DNA of 64,000 nucleotides from Trichothermofontia sichuanensis B231 (GTDB lineage Bacteria; Cyanobacteriota; Cyanobacteriia; B231): contig NZ_CP110848.1 of assembly GCF_026240635.1 (NCBI RefSeq), positions 188,501 to 252,500 on the forward strand, read 5' to 3'. Positions 1 through 8,402 of this stretch are shown here, one piece after another. The position numbers and the translations under genes are program-made. The notes below the pieces were generated by a model. That model did not search any database. It was not told where the DNA came from and was given only the letters and a program-made list of their open reading frames with translations. Within the stretch, counting starts at the first letter, position 1. Every line of letters starts with the position of its first letter.

Positions 1-431
1 TCAAGCATATTGGCTTTGTGTTTCAGGGGTTTAATCTCTTCCCAGCCCTGACGACGTTGGAAAATGTCGAACTGGCCTTAAATTTACATGGGATTAAGGG
101 ACGACCCGCCCGCCTAGAAGCCCAACTTCTGCTCGAACAAGTGGGATTAGCCGATAAGCTCTCGCTGAAGCCACGGGATCTTTCTGGGGGGCAAAAGCAG
201 CGGGTGGCGATCGCCCGCGCCTTGGCAGGACACCCAAAGTTAATTATGGCGGATGAACCGACGGCTTCTCTTGACTCCCACAGTGGCCATGCGGTGATTA
301 AGCTGCTCCAGCAATTGGCGAAGGAACGGCAGGCAACTGTGCTGATTGTGACCCATGATCCCCGGATTATGGATGTGGCCGATCGGATTGCCTATCTGGA
401 GGATGGCCTGATTCAGCCTGGAGTTGGCTAA
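1..431 (+). CDS. ABC transporter ATP-binding protein, DevA/LolD/MacB type (5' partial)
   Basis: The reading frame is already open at the window edge, so the true start and the Walker A motif lie upstream; the GTG at 18 is internal. Visible parts are the Q-loop (GFVFQGFNLFPALT), the signature LSGGQKQRVAIARAL, Walker B with catalytic Glu (LIMADEPTASLD) and the H-loop His (VTHDPR). This order and the short tail after the H-loop fit the single-domain ATPases that pair with MacB/DevC-type permeases and energise lipoprotein, glycolipid or drug export from the plasma membrane. Its permease and adaptor partners would lie upstream and cannot be seen. DevA of heterocyst formers is one member, but nothing here proves heterocysts. 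Its 3' end overlaps the convergent epimerase gene by 65 bp. Confidence 0.87.
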   Translation, partial: KHIGFVFQGFNLFPALTTLENVELALNLHGIKGRPARLEAQLLLEQVGLADKLSLKPRDLSGGQKQRVAIARALAGHPKLIMADEPTASLDSHSGHAVIKLLQQLAKERQATVLIVTHDPRIMDVADRIAYLEDGLIQPGVG

Positions 432-1398
432 TAATATCTCGTAGGGTGGCCTCAACGCTGCGGGGCTGCCAACCCAGTTCGCGTCTGGCTTTGCTGCTAT
501 CGACCCGCACGCAGCGATCGTAGAGATAATGCACCCGTTCCCGACTCAGGGGTGGGTTCCAATTGAATAACCGGCCAATCACCTCTAACAGATTGCCGGC
601 AAGGCGCACCACGGGTTCGGGAATGTCCCTAGGGGGCGCAATTCCGGTCGCATCGCTCAGGATCGCAAACATTTCCCGCAGGGAGCAATCGCCACTCGAC
701 AGAATATAATGGGCACCGGGTTGGCCCCGTTCCCCTGCCAACAGCATTCCCCTTACCAGATCATCCACATGAACAATGCCGGTCAGACGATCGCCCCCCG
801 GCCAGAATTTGAGACGCCCCGACAGGAACAGCCGCAATACGGGGCCAAAGTGGGGGTCATCCGCACCAAAGATACCTGATGGCAGGACGCTGACCACGGG
901 TAACCCGGCTTGGGCCGCCTGATCAACGAGTTGCTGCGCCTCGTATTTGGTACGATCGTAGGCCGAGGAAAAGCCTACCTGCTGGCGCTGGAAGTCTTCA
1001 TTCACAACGCGACCCTGGGTATCCCCATAGATACCGATCGTGCTGCAATAGAGCAATTTCGGTGGTGTTGGGCGGCGACGGGCTACCGCTTCGAGGGCGG
1101 CTAACACGGCGCGGGTTCCCTCGACATTGGTCTGCGTCATCAGGGCGGCATCAACTAACCCCAGTTCAACGCAGGCGGCGGTATGGAAAACGGCATCTAC
1201 CTCAGCCATAGCGGTTTCCAGGGCGGCGCGATCGGTAATGTCACCATAGGCCAAGGAAACCGGAACATCACGCAAACGAGCAAGATTACTGGTGGGCCGT
1301 ACCCACCCCACCACGGTTGCCCCTTCGCGAACAAGGGCCTTCACCAGATGGGAACCTGTAAACCCATTGGCACCGGTGACCAGCGCAGTTTGAATCAT
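367..1398 (-). CDS. NAD-dependent epimerase/dehydratase (extended SDR)
   Basis: This is a 343-residue extended short-chain dehydrogenase/reductase. The N-terminus has the Rossmann dinucleotide motif TGANGFTGSHL (about residues 8-18), followed by an acidic GDITD segment. The catalytic Ser region reads LLYCSTIGIYG and the YxxxK pair is YDRTKYEAQ. The substrate half ends with ELGWQPRSVEATLRDII, typical of sugar-nucleotide epimerases and of HpnA/dihydroflavonol-reductase-like proteins. The cofactor is probably NAD(P); the substrate cannot be told from sequence. The last 20 or so residues (hydrophilic, Pro/Asp/Arg-rich) are encoded over the end of the opposite ABC gene and look unconserved. The gene lies 9 bp downstream of the STAS gene on the same strand, so co-transcription is likely. 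Confidence 0.86.
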   Translation of the reverse strand: MIQTALVTGANGFTGSHLVKALVREGATVVGWVRPTSNLARLRDVPVSLAYGDITDRAALETAMAEVDAVFHTAACVELGLVDAALMTQTNVEGTRAVLAALEAVARRRPTPPKLLYCSTIGIYGDTQGRVVNEDFQRQQVGFSSAYDRTKYEAQQLVDQAAQAGLPVVSVLPSGIFGADDPHFGPVLRLFLSGRLKFWPGGDRLTGIVHVDDLVRGMLLAGERGQPGAHYILSSGDCSLREMFAILSDATGIAPPRDIPEPVVRLAGNLLEVIGRLFNWNPPLSRERVHYLYDRCVRVDSSKARRELGWQPRSVEATLRDIISQLQAESGHPPDRQSDRPHP

Positions 1399-1407
1399 TG
1401 CAGGGGG

Positions 1408-1728
1408 TTATGCGTGGGCCTTTTCAAAGGCAGCACGGTTTTCGTACACCGTAAAGATACGATCGACATTAGTAATCTGAAACAGCATTTTCGTCTGGTC
1501 GTTGAGGGAGCAGAGATAGAGTTGTTTACCAGCTTCTCGAATGTGTTTATACGATCGCACCAATTCACCTAACCCCGATGAGTCGGTAAAGGTCACCCCT
1601 GAAAAGTCAATCAAAATGATCTCAATATCACTGTTGAGGCTGTCATTGATGTCTTGTCGCACCGTACCCGCACGGGCACGATCGAAGATGCCGACAGGTT
1701 CAATGACTTTTACTTTGCCTGTTTCCAT
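1408..1728 (-). CDS. STAS-domain protein (anti-sigma factor antagonist type)
   Basis: This 106-residue protein is a single STAS domain. The phospho-acceptor loop is FSGVTFTDSSGLGELV (about residues 42-57), with the conserved DSSG in which the serine is phosphorylated by RsbW/SpoIIAB-type kinases in characterised antagonists. The rest (KQLYLCSLNDQTKMLFQITNVDRIFTVYE) follows the family pattern. It probably acts in the cytoplasm in a partner-switching circuit, but no kinase or PP2C phosphatase gene is adjacent. An AAGGAG ribosome-binding sequence sits about 12 bases before the ATG. The epimerase gene follows 9 bp downstream. Confidence 0.92.
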   Translation of the reverse strand: METGKVKVIEPVGIFDRARAGTVRQDINDSLNSDIEIILIDFSGVTFTDSSGLGELVRSYKHIREAGKQLYLCSLNDQTKMLFQITNVDRIFTVYENRAAFEKAHA

Positions 1729-1888
1729 GCCGATCTATTACTCCTTAGGGCATCTAGGTGGTCCTGATGCGATCGCTCGGATGCACAATGCAAACTGGGA
1801 TCAATCATAGCGGTGAGGGAGAATTTGGGAAGGTGTGGGATTTTAGATTTTAGAGTTCAGATTTTAGATTTTATTATTTTTTCATTTT

Positions 1889-3454
1889 TTAGAGGGGAGC
1901 GGTGATCTGGCGAACAACGGTCCAGGCGGAGTAGCTAACGCCAGCGGTGCCTTCGCCAGGATGGGTGGAATCCCCCACGAGCCAGAGGCCAGAGATGGGG
2001 GTACGATTGGCAAAGCCAAAGGGGCCAAAGCTGCTGGGACGCTGGGCAATCCCCCCGACGATGCCCCGATCGCGCCCAGTATAGCGGGCAAAGGTGCGGG
2101 GGGTTGCGGCTTCGCAATGGATCAGGGTGTCGGGGGTCAGGTGGAAAAATTGGCTCAGGTGGGAGAGGGCCGTGGCCTGGTACTGGTGTTTGAGGGCGGC
2201 ATAATCGGCACAGTGCCACCACAGGTCGGGATCGGTGAAACTGGAGGCAATAATGGTAGCCTGACCAGCGGGGGCACGGCCATCGCCCGGTTGACTAACG
2301 GAGATGAAGAGAGAGTTGTTTTCGGCGATCGGGCCGTCGCGATCGTAGAGGAACTGAAGGTGGGGTGGACAGTCCAGGGGAATCGCAGCCTGATCAACCC
2401 CCAGGTACAGCACAAAGGCACCGGATGCAGGGGGCAGTTTCGCCACGCGGTGTTGGTAGTTCCGGTCTAGGGGAGACGTTAGGGAACCCTTACGACCATC
2501 GGGATGGGGATGGAGTAGCTGGAGGAGGTTTTGCACCGTGACATTGGCAACGATCGCGCCTGCATACTCAGTTCGCAAGGTGCCCGTTTTGCGATCGCGC
2601 ACAACGACACCCACGGCCCGCCCCTGCTCAGTGAGAATCTGCTCAACGGCTTGTCCCAGGTGTAATTGCCCACCCCATTGGCCCAGGGCGGTCACCAGGC
2701 GATCGCTGAGAACCTGCATACTGCCCTTGAGGTGAAAGAGGCCGTGGGGGGTTTGGGATAGCCCCAGGGCAGTGGCGGCATAGAGCAGGGCGGTTTCGTC
2801 GGCTTCCACCTGGGAGTAGAGTTTTAATTGCAGATCTAGGAACCGTTTTAACCGCCATTGATTGTCCAACCCGTACAAACGCAAGGCATCCCCCACCGTC
2901 ATCAAGGTAAAAGGAGCGGTGATGAGCGTATCGGGGCGCACGGCCTGGAGCAGTTGACCCAGGTCCCACAGGTTCCGGGGTGGCAAAATGGGGTCGCGTT
3001 CCTGGAATGCCCAACTGGCCTGAAAGAGGGTGTCGAGCAACTGCCAGAAACGCTCGCTCCCTGGGAATTGCCGTACCCGTTCCTGTTGCCACAGGCGGCG
3101 ATCGCGCCACACTGAAATCGGTTCCGCTTCCCCTGGCAGATAAACAGCACAGGCCGGATCACAGGGGCTGGCATCGGGTAAATCTACCCCTAATTCGGTA
3201 AAAATCCGGTGGTGAATCCCCCCCGGCTCCAACCCTGCCACCTGGGTAGCTCCCACATCAAAGGTAAACCCCCGCCGCCGGAAGGTAGACGCACAGCCCC
3301 CCGGCACCCAGGCTTGCTCCAGCACCTGCACCGAATACCCGCGTTTAGCCAGTAAAGCCGCCGCCGTCAATCCCCCAATCCCCGCTCCAATCACGATCGC
3401 GGTGGGACGGGGATTCCGCCCAGCCGCTGTTGAGGAGTGAGAGACAGCCGTCAT
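1889..3454 (-). CDS. crtD: Carotenoid C-3',4' desaturase CrtD (CrtI-type FAD desaturase)
   Basis: This is a 521-residue flavoprotein of the phytoene-desaturase/carotene-isomerase superfamily. The N-terminal FAD motif is VIGAGIGGLTAAALLAKRGY followed by LEQAWVPGGCAST, and the C-terminal signature is GLWLVGDSTHPGEGTAGVSYSAW. The stretch FDVGATQVAGLEPGGIHHRIF is what I associate with the cyanobacterial CrtD group, which introduces the 3',4' double bond during myxol glycoside (myxoxanthophyll) synthesis. CrtH (cis-carotene isomerase) is the main alternative and would need a tree to exclude. It stands alone: the STAS gene starts about 160 bp downstream of its stop and the divergent pentapeptide gene is upstream. 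Confidence 0.8.
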   Translation of the reverse strand: MTAVSHSSTAAGRNPRPTAIVIGAGIGGLTAAALLAKRGYSVQVLEQAWVPGGCASTFRRRGFTFDVGATQVAGLEPGGIHHRIFTELGVDLPDASPCDPACAVYLPGEAEPISVWRDRRLWQQERVRQFPGSERFWQLLDTLFQASWAFQERDPILPPRNLWDLGQLLQAVRPDTLITAPFTLMTVGDALRLYGLDNQWRLKRFLDLQLKLYSQVEADETALLYAATALGLSQTPHGLFHLKGSMQVLSDRLVTALGQWGGQLHLGQAVEQILTEQGRAVGVVVRDRKTGTLRTEYAGAIVANVTVQNLLQLLHPHPDGRKGSLTSPLDRNYQHRVAKLPPASGAFVLYLGVDQAAIPLDCPPHLQFLYDRDGPIAENNSLFISVSQPGDGRAPAGQATIIASSFTDPDLWWHCADYAALKHQYQATALSHLSQFFHLTPDTLIHCEAATPRTFARYTGRDRGIVGGIAQRPSSFGPFGFANRTPISGLWLVGDSTHPGEGTAGVSYSAWTVVRQITAPL

Positions 3455-3612
3455 AACACCTTCATATTTCTTAACGCTTCCTGTTTAACCTTATCGCAGT
3501 CCTTGCCGTTTGGGAGTAGCTTGGCACGGGCGATCGAGGCGCAGGCGATCGAGTTTGCGCCGGTTTACTCCTATGATGGACGCAGGAGAGTTATGAACAG
3601 GTAAGCCGTGCT

Positions 3613-4122
3613 ATGAGTTGTCGTCTTTGGACTGTTTGGAACCGCCTTCGGCCTTGGTTAGTCATGGCTTTGTGGGGCCTCTGTCTGTGGGCGCTCAGTC
3701 CGGCTAGCCTCACTTGGGCGGCTGATTACAACAAGGAATTTTTAGTGGGAGCGGATTTTTCCCATCAGGATTTGACCGATTCCAGCTTTACCAGTGCTAA
3801 CCTGCGCAACAGCGACCTGAGTGGCAGTAATCTTCAGGGAGTGAGCCTCTTCGGGGCCAATCTGGACAGTGCGAATCTGACCGGGGCGGATCTGCGGGCA
3901 GCCTTGATCGATAATGCCCGTTTGACGAATGCTAACCTGACCAATGCCGTTTTAGAAGGGGCTTCGGCGGCCAATGCCCGGTTTAATGGAGCCACGATCG
4001 CGGGGGCTGACTTTACTGATGTCTTGATGCGTCCGGATATGGAAGTGTACCTCTGTGGCATTGCCACGGGCACCAACCCCATCACAGGACGGCAAACCCG
4101 CGATACCCTCAATTGCGATTAA
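3613..4122 (+). CDS. Secreted/lumenal pentapeptide-repeat protein
   Basis: The protein has 169 residues. The first 36 or so form a Sec-type signal (basic MSCRLWTVWNRLRP, hydrophobic core, cleavage probably after LTWA). The mature part is a run of A(D/N)LXX pentapeptides (SANLR NSDLS GSNLQ ... GANLD SANLT GADLR) covering about residues 50-140, which fold as a right-handed quadrilateral beta-helix. The tail has two cysteines (VYLCGIA and TLNCD) that could form a disulfide. The architecture matches thylakoid-lumen pentapeptide proteins of cyanobacteria and plants, whose role is largely unknown. It is divergent from crtD, with about 160 bp between. Confidence 0.9.
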   Translation: MSCRLWTVWNRLRPWLVMALWGLCLWALSPASLTWAADYNKEFLVGADFSHQDLTDSSFTSANLRNSDLSGSNLQGVSLFGANLDSANLTGADLRAALIDNARLTNANLTNAVLEGASAANARFNGATIAGADFTDVLMRPDMEVYLCGIATGTNPITGRQTRDTLNCD

Positions 4123-4139
4123 TCATTAGGATGTCACAT

Positions 4140-4679
4140 TCAGACCGAGTTTGCCTCACCTAGATGGGTGAAAATATGGGCGACCACTTGCTGGGCTTTA
4201 CGATCCAGGGCGTCCCAATCCACTTCGCCGTCTTCATCAAGGAGATCGGTATCAATTTCAACGTGTTGGTCACGTTCGCGTAGTGTTTCGATCAGCATCT
4301 CAGGTTGAAGCACACCGAGATCGGGATAGTTGCGGAAACAAACTTGGAATTGTAATTGCCACAGATCGATACTGACCTGCCGTCCAGTCTGTTTAGAAGT
4401 CAATAGATAGCCAGGATGGGGAGTGGGGAGTTGGGCGAGGGTATGTTCAAGTGCAACCGCAGCGTCAGGTTCGGCGTGGCGTAATTGCTGCTGGAGTTCA
4501 ATCACTTGCTGTTTTTCGGCCTCGGTGGTTGCCTCTGGCCAGACAGCCCAATCTTGCCCTTGCCAGTCGATGCTTTGCTCCAGGTGTTTGCGCAAATTGT
4601 CAACGAGGCGGATTAACGCTGGCTGGAGCAGTAGATTGGCTTGTTCCCAGGCGGTCACACTAGCAAACTTCAGCACCAT
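4140..4679 (-). CDS. Conserved hypothetical protein (179 aa), coupled to adenylate cyclase
   Basis: I do not recognise this soluble, acidic 179-residue protein. There is no signal peptide or membrane span. The N-terminal half is Gln-rich and probably helical (EAEKQQVIELQQQLRHAEPDAAVALEHTLAQL). The C-terminal half has a clear pattern of Asp and Glu (VEIDTDLLDEDGEVDWDALDRKAQQVVAHIF). Its ATG lies inside the last codons of the adenylate cyclase gene (20-bp overlap), with a GAAGGGGA ribosome-binding sequence just upstream. The two are therefore probably co-transcribed and translationally coupled, and a role linked to cyclase signalling is possible but only inferred from position. Confidence 0.8.
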   Translation of the reverse strand: MVLKFASVTAWEQANLLLQPALIRLVDNLRKHLEQSIDWQGQDWAVWPEATTEAEKQQVIELQQQLRHAEPDAAVALEHTLAQLPTPHPGYLLTSKQTGRQVSIDLWQLQFQVCFRNYPDLGVLQPEMLIETLRERDQHVEIDTDLLDEDGEVDWDALDRKAQQVVAHIFTHLGEANSV

Positions 4680-6087
4680 GCTGTTTCCCCTTCAGGAAAT
4701 ACGTCATCATGTCTCCCCGACCCTTGACCTGAATCATACCGCGTTCCTCAAACACATAGGTACTCTGGAGGCGATCGTAGACGGCTTGGGTCACCTGAAT
4801 ACTGTTTACCCGGCCTTGGGATTCCATGCGACTGGCCACATTCACGGCATCGCCCCATAGGTCATAGATAAACTTTTTGATGCCAATCACGCCCGCCACT
4901 ACGGGTCCGGTATTGATGCCAATGCGCAGGTGAAAGGGTTGGCCGTCAGTCCGTTGGAATTGCCCGATCGCCTGTTGCATATCCAGGGCCATATCGGCGA
5001 CGGCTTCGGTATGGTTGGCCTGGGGCAGGGGCAGGCCACCGACGGCCATATAGGCATCCCCGATCGTCTTAATTTTTTCCAGCCCATGCTTTTCCGCCAG
5101 TTGATCAAAGGTCGAAAAGATTTGATTGAGCAAATCGACGAGATCAGTTGGTGACATTTGGCTAGCAAGGCCGCTAAAGTCCACCAGGTCAGCAAAGAGG
5201 ATGGTAGCCTCTTCAAAACGTTGCGCAATCGTCTGGGGACTTTCTTTCAACTGGGCCACGATCGTTGCTGGCAGGATATTGAGTAACAGTCGTTCCGATT
5301 TCTCCTGCTCTAGCCGGAGGGCGGCTTCGGAGGCTTTGCGGCTCTGGATTTCTGTCCACACCCGCTGGTACATTTGCTCAAAGGCGACCATGACCTCACC
5401 TAGCTCATCCCGACGATGGGTGGGCAAGGTGTGGAAATGGGCCATATATTCATCACGATTCAGGGCTTCCCCGGCCAGGATGAGATTATCCCGTAGGCGC
5501 AAAATCGGGGTAATCACAATGACACCTAGGACCACCATTGTGGTGAGGGTGACGACCAGGGAAATAATCACGACTAACCCGGTAATGCGCCCGGCAAAGG
5601 CCATCAGTTCCCGCGGGACGGAGGTGGCGTCAACTCGGAGGATGAGGGCGTGCTGGTTGTCGATCATCGCAGCGGGCCAAGCGACATCCAGGCGGGTTCC
5701 GGCGGCATTGAGTTGCCGAACTTCCTGCTGTCCTGCTTGAAAATTTGGATAGCCGAGTTCCGGCACTTCCCCAAAGGTTGCAACCGGTTGTCCCTGGCGG
5801 TCATATACGGCTGCCCCCAGTATTTCGGTGTTCTCGGTCAGGAATTTGACTTTATCAATCACCTCTGAGGTCGAGACTTCCTGCTGCATGGTGGCTCGTT
5901 TTAGAGAAGTCACTGTCGCGACCGCCACTTCCCCTAATTGCTGGAGCAGTTCGCGCTCCCGCCGGTAGTAGGAGGGGATAAAAATGATGACTTCGATCGC
6001 CACAATGCTCAAAAAAACCCAGGCCGTAATCTGCCAAGAAAGACGAGCCTTACACAGTCCCAGGAGCGTACTCAACTGACGTGACAT
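4660..6087 (-). CDS. Membrane-bound class III adenylate cyclase with HAMP domain
   Basis: In order, the 475-residue protein has a first transmembrane helix (about 17-38), a periplasmic sensor region of about 130 residues, a second helix (about 168-195, ITGLVVIISLVVTLTTMVVLGVIVI), a HAMP linker, a coiled coil (RKASEAALRLEQEKSERLLLNILP) and the catalytic domain. Metal-binding aspartates lie in TILFADLVDFSG. The ATP-selecting Lys and Asp are in KIKTIGDAYM and YDLWGDAVN, and the transition-state Asn/Arg in VNVASRMES. These residues favour ATP over GTP, hence cAMP production. The sensor domain is not one I can name. A GGTGAGGA ribosome-binding site precedes the ATG. The next gene overlaps its end by 20 bp. 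Confidence 0.92.
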   Translation of the reverse strand: MSRQLSTLLGLCKARLSWQITAWVFLSIVAIEVIIFIPSYYRRERELLQQLGEVAVATVTSLKRATMQQEVSTSEVIDKVKFLTENTEILGAAVYDRQGQPVATFGEVPELGYPNFQAGQQEVRQLNAAGTRLDVAWPAAMIDNQHALILRVDATSVPRELMAFAGRITGLVVIISLVVTLTTMVVLGVIVITPILRLRDNLILAGEALNRDEYMAHFHTLPTHRRDELGEVMVAFEQMYQRVWTEIQSRKASEAALRLEQEKSERLLLNILPATIVAQLKESPQTIAQRFEEATILFADLVDFSGLASQMSPTDLVDLLNQIFSTFDQLAEKHGLEKIKTIGDAYMAVGGLPLPQANHTEAVADMALDMQQAIGQFQRTDGQPFHLRIGINTGPVVAGVIGIKKFIYDLWGDAVNVASRMESQGRVNSIQVTQAVYDRLQSTYVFEERGMIQVKGRGDMMTYFLKGKQHGAEVC

Positions 6088-6259
6088 GGACTTTCCTCAC
6101 CAACTGTGGATGATTTCGGGGACAATTTGGGGACACCCTGGGCCAAAAGGGAAGGTAACTGTACTTTCAACATTCTGCTGGTTGGGGCATCGTTACCGCA
6201 GGGGAATCTCTTCTACTTTTTTCCGTTGTACGCTTTTCTATCCCTTCTATCTCCGTCGT

Positions 6260-6460
6260 ATGTCCTCGAATCTTCGCGAAAATCTGGGGTTTGTGGTAAA
6301 GGTGATGGTGGCTTCCACGCTGATGAGTGTGGCTATTCGGGTTTGGGGTCCGGCAGTCCCGATCGCGCCCACGTCGCTGAATGCCTTGATTTTAGTCCTT
6401 TTGCCGACTACCGTGTTGTTGATCTTGTTCGGCTGGCTGTCTCTGACGCGATCGCGCTAA
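6260..6460 (+). CDS. Small two-helix membrane protein (66 aa)
   Basis: I place the start at the ATG at 6260, because the upstream extension to 6086 has the composition of non-coding sequence and runs over the promoter side of the cyclase gene. The product, MSSNLRENLGFVVKVMV..., has two hydrophobic stretches (about residues 10-28 and 38-60, the second being ALILVLLPTTVLLILFGWLSL) and ends in a basic TRSR. This is the look of a small integral membrane protein. I do not recognise a family. A second frame (6106-6474) overlaps it, but its product is less membrane-like. Confidence is moderate because small ORFs are easily spurious. Confidence 0.55.
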   Translation: MSSNLRENLGFVVKVMVASTLMSVAIRVWGPAVPIAPTSLNALILVLLPTTVLLILFGWLSLTRSR

Positions 6461-6549
6461 GTGGCTGCCAATGACCGATGGGGCTAACCAATCCGGGTGA
6501 GCGATCGCTATGATGGTAGGCGACCGGTTGGCCACGATCATCGGTACCA

Positions 6550-7677
6550 ATGGCGATTATTTCTTCCCACACTCCTCCAGAGCGCGATCGCGATGCGACT
6601 GCCCTGCCCTATGGCCCGCCGCCACGTTCTGCCTCCAATTCTCACTCGGCCCGCCCGCATCGGGACGATTCGCTGTTGACAGCGAGTGCGGGACCTGAGG
6701 AGCAAATCAACCCAGAGGAAAGCCTGCGTCCCCAACGCCTAGCGGACTACATCGGCCAAACGGACCTAAAGCAGGTGTTGACGATCGCGATTCAAGCGGC
6801 TAAGTCGCGATCGGAGGCGTTGGATCACCTGTTGCTCTACGGTCCCCCCGGTCTGGGCAAAACGACAATGGCGATGATCCTGGCGTCGGAAATGCAGGTC
6901 AATTGCAAGCTGACGACGGCTCCGGCCCTGGAACGGCCCCGTGATATTGTCGGCCTGCTGGTCAACCTGCAACCGGGGGATGTGTTGTTTATTGACGAAA
7001 TCCACCGCTTACCACGGGTGACGGAGGAAATTCTCTATCCGGCAATGGAGGATTTTCGGGTGGATATCACGATCGGTAAGGGACAGGCAGCCCGTACTCG
7101 CTCCCTGACGCTCAAGCCGTTTACCCTGGTAGGTGCGACGACCCGTGTGGGTGCTTTGACTTCGCCCCTGCGCGATCGCTTCGGCCTGATCCAGCGGTTG
7201 CGGTTTTATGACGTTGAGGAATTGGTGGAGATTATCCTGCGCACGGCGTCGGTGTTGAATACCACTGTCACCCGCAGCGGGGCCAGTGAGATTGCCCGAC
7301 GGGCCAGGGGCACCCCCCGTATTGCCAATCGCCTCCTCAAGCGGGTCCGGGATTATGCTGAGGTGAGGCAGGTAGGTGAAATTACGGAAACAGTGGCAGC
7401 GGAGGCGCTGGAGTTATTGAATGTCGATCGCTTGGGTTTGGATTGGACCGATCGGCGTTTGCTCAGTGCCCTGATTGAACAATTCCAGGGGGGGCCAGTG
7501 GGGGTGGAAACCTTGGCGGCAGCGACGGGGGAGGATGCCCAAACGATTGAGGAGGTCTACGAACCCTATTTACTGCAAATTGGCTATCTGCAACGCACCC
7601 ATCGGGGCCGGGTTGCTACACCAAGTGCCTGGGCGCACCTAGGGTATCAACCCCCTGATCAGCAATTGTCGTTGTAA
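6550..7677 (+). CDS. ruvB: Holliday junction branch migration helicase RuvB
   Basis: This is a 375-residue AAA+ motor that drives branch migration with RuvA. Walker A is [15 protein letters not shown] and Walker B/DEIH is [13 protein letters not shown]. Sensor 1 is in [19 protein letters not shown] and sensor 2 in [20 protein letters not shown]. The C-terminal winged helix ends with [12 protein letters not shown]. The N-terminus has about 45 residues more than E. coli RuvB, a Ser/Pro/Arg-rich extension common in cyanobacterial versions. ruvA and ruvC are not nearby, so ruvB is transcribed separately, as usual in this phylum. Confidence 0.97.
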   Translation: MAIISSHTPPERDRDATALPYGPPPRSASNSHSARPHRDDSLLTASAGPEEQINPEESLRPQRLADYIGQTDLKQVLTIAIQAAKSRSEALDHLLLYGPPGLGKTTMAMILASEMQVNCKLTTAPALERPRDIVGLLVNLQPGDVLFIDEIHRLPRVTEEILYPAMEDFRVDITIGKGQAARTRSLTLKPFTLVGATTRVGALTSPLRDRFGLIQRLRFYDVEELVEIILRTASVLNTTVTRSGASEIARRARGTPRIANRLLKRVRDYAEVRQVGEITETVAAEALELLNVDRLGLDWTDRRLLSALIEQFQGGPVGVETLAAATGEDAQTIEEVYEPYLLQIGYLQRTHRGRVATPSAWAHLGYQPPDQQLSL

Positions 7678-8104
7678 GCGAGGGGCGTTTTCTCTCCGCG
7701 TACCCCCTTTGCTGCGTGCCGTTAGGTGAAGTGTCGGCGCGATCGCGCGTCATAGCTATGTTTCTTTTTGGGGTTGTAGGAACGGCAGAGGGTCTGTAGA
7801 TTGCTGAGGCTCAATGCACGGCTCAATGCATACTATCGCACCCAATAGCACTTTTGACGCAAGCAGTCGAAGCGTTCCATGCTGCTGGCAAACCTCGCCG
7901 CCCGCCTGATACCTCATAGCGATCGTGACGGTCATAAAACTCCACCTTTATGAACAGATATCCTCATAAATTGTTAAAAAATATGATCAATTTCAAAGCT
8001 TGGTTGCAAGAACCGGTTGTCTAGTTGCCGAAAACCCTAGGCGTAATGGTAGGCTGACTGCCATTCGCTGGTAACAATCTAGACTGGGTTTTCTTTAAAA
8101 AACT
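7678..8104. other. Intergenic region after ruvB
   Basis: About 430 bp without a supported gene. It contains several HIP1-like GCGATCGC sites near 7740 and AT-rich sequence around 7940-8000, which probably holds the promoter of the following 56-codon gene. I see no convincing terminator, RNA gene or repeat. Confidence 0.5.
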
Positions 8105-8275
8105 ATGTACGATCGCCCTCCCCACAAACTCTCCCTTGAAGCGGCTGTCACGGCTGCCCTCGGTGCTGGAGTGGTTACTTCTTTTGCGGTTAGTCAGGGG
8201 CAACATCCCCTCTTGGCCTTGGGAATTACGGCCTTTGCAATGATAGTGGCATTAGCTGTTGATCGTTATCTCTAA
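8105..8275 (+). CDS. Small membrane protein (56 aa)
   Basis: An ATG at 8105 opens a 57-codon frame ending TAA at 8273-8275. The product begins MYDRPPHKLSLEAAVTAALG, has a long hydrophobic segment (about residues 12-50, with ALGAGVVTSFAVSQ and LLALGITAFAMIVALAVD) and ends in RYL. This pattern is coherent: a charged, Pro-containing N-terminus, two short helices linked by GQHP, and a basic end. It is much more protein-like than the opposite-strand frame. No strong ribosome-binding site is visible upstream. Function unknown; probably thylakoid or plasma membrane. Confidence 0.62.
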   Translation: MYDRPPHKLSLEAAVTAALGAGVVTSFAVSQGQHPLLALGITAFAMIVALAVDRYL

Positions 8276-8368
8276 CAGCATGAGCCTAGCACCGGCAAGA
8301 GGAGGCGCTAGTGCTGGACTCTTAATAGATCACCCAAAGGCACGACATAGATCACCCAAAGGCCCGAA

Positions 8369-8401
8369 GACACCAAGACACCAAGACACCAAGACACCAA
8401 G
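8369..8401. repeat. Short tandem repeat, 4 x 8 bp (ACACCAAG)
   Basis: Four perfect copies of an 8-bp unit ACACCAAG lie between the small membrane-protein gene and the end of thrC. They are preceded by two copies of a GATCACCCAAAGGC motif (from about 8328). Related CACCAAGG sequences occur at about 37012-37030. It is a simple-sequence array with no visible function, downstream of both flanking genes. Confidence 0.85.
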
Positions 8402-8402
8402 C

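Noticed and set aside
8328-8401. Repeat array as CRISPR
   Set aside because: Units are 8 bp without spacers; no cas genes in the window.
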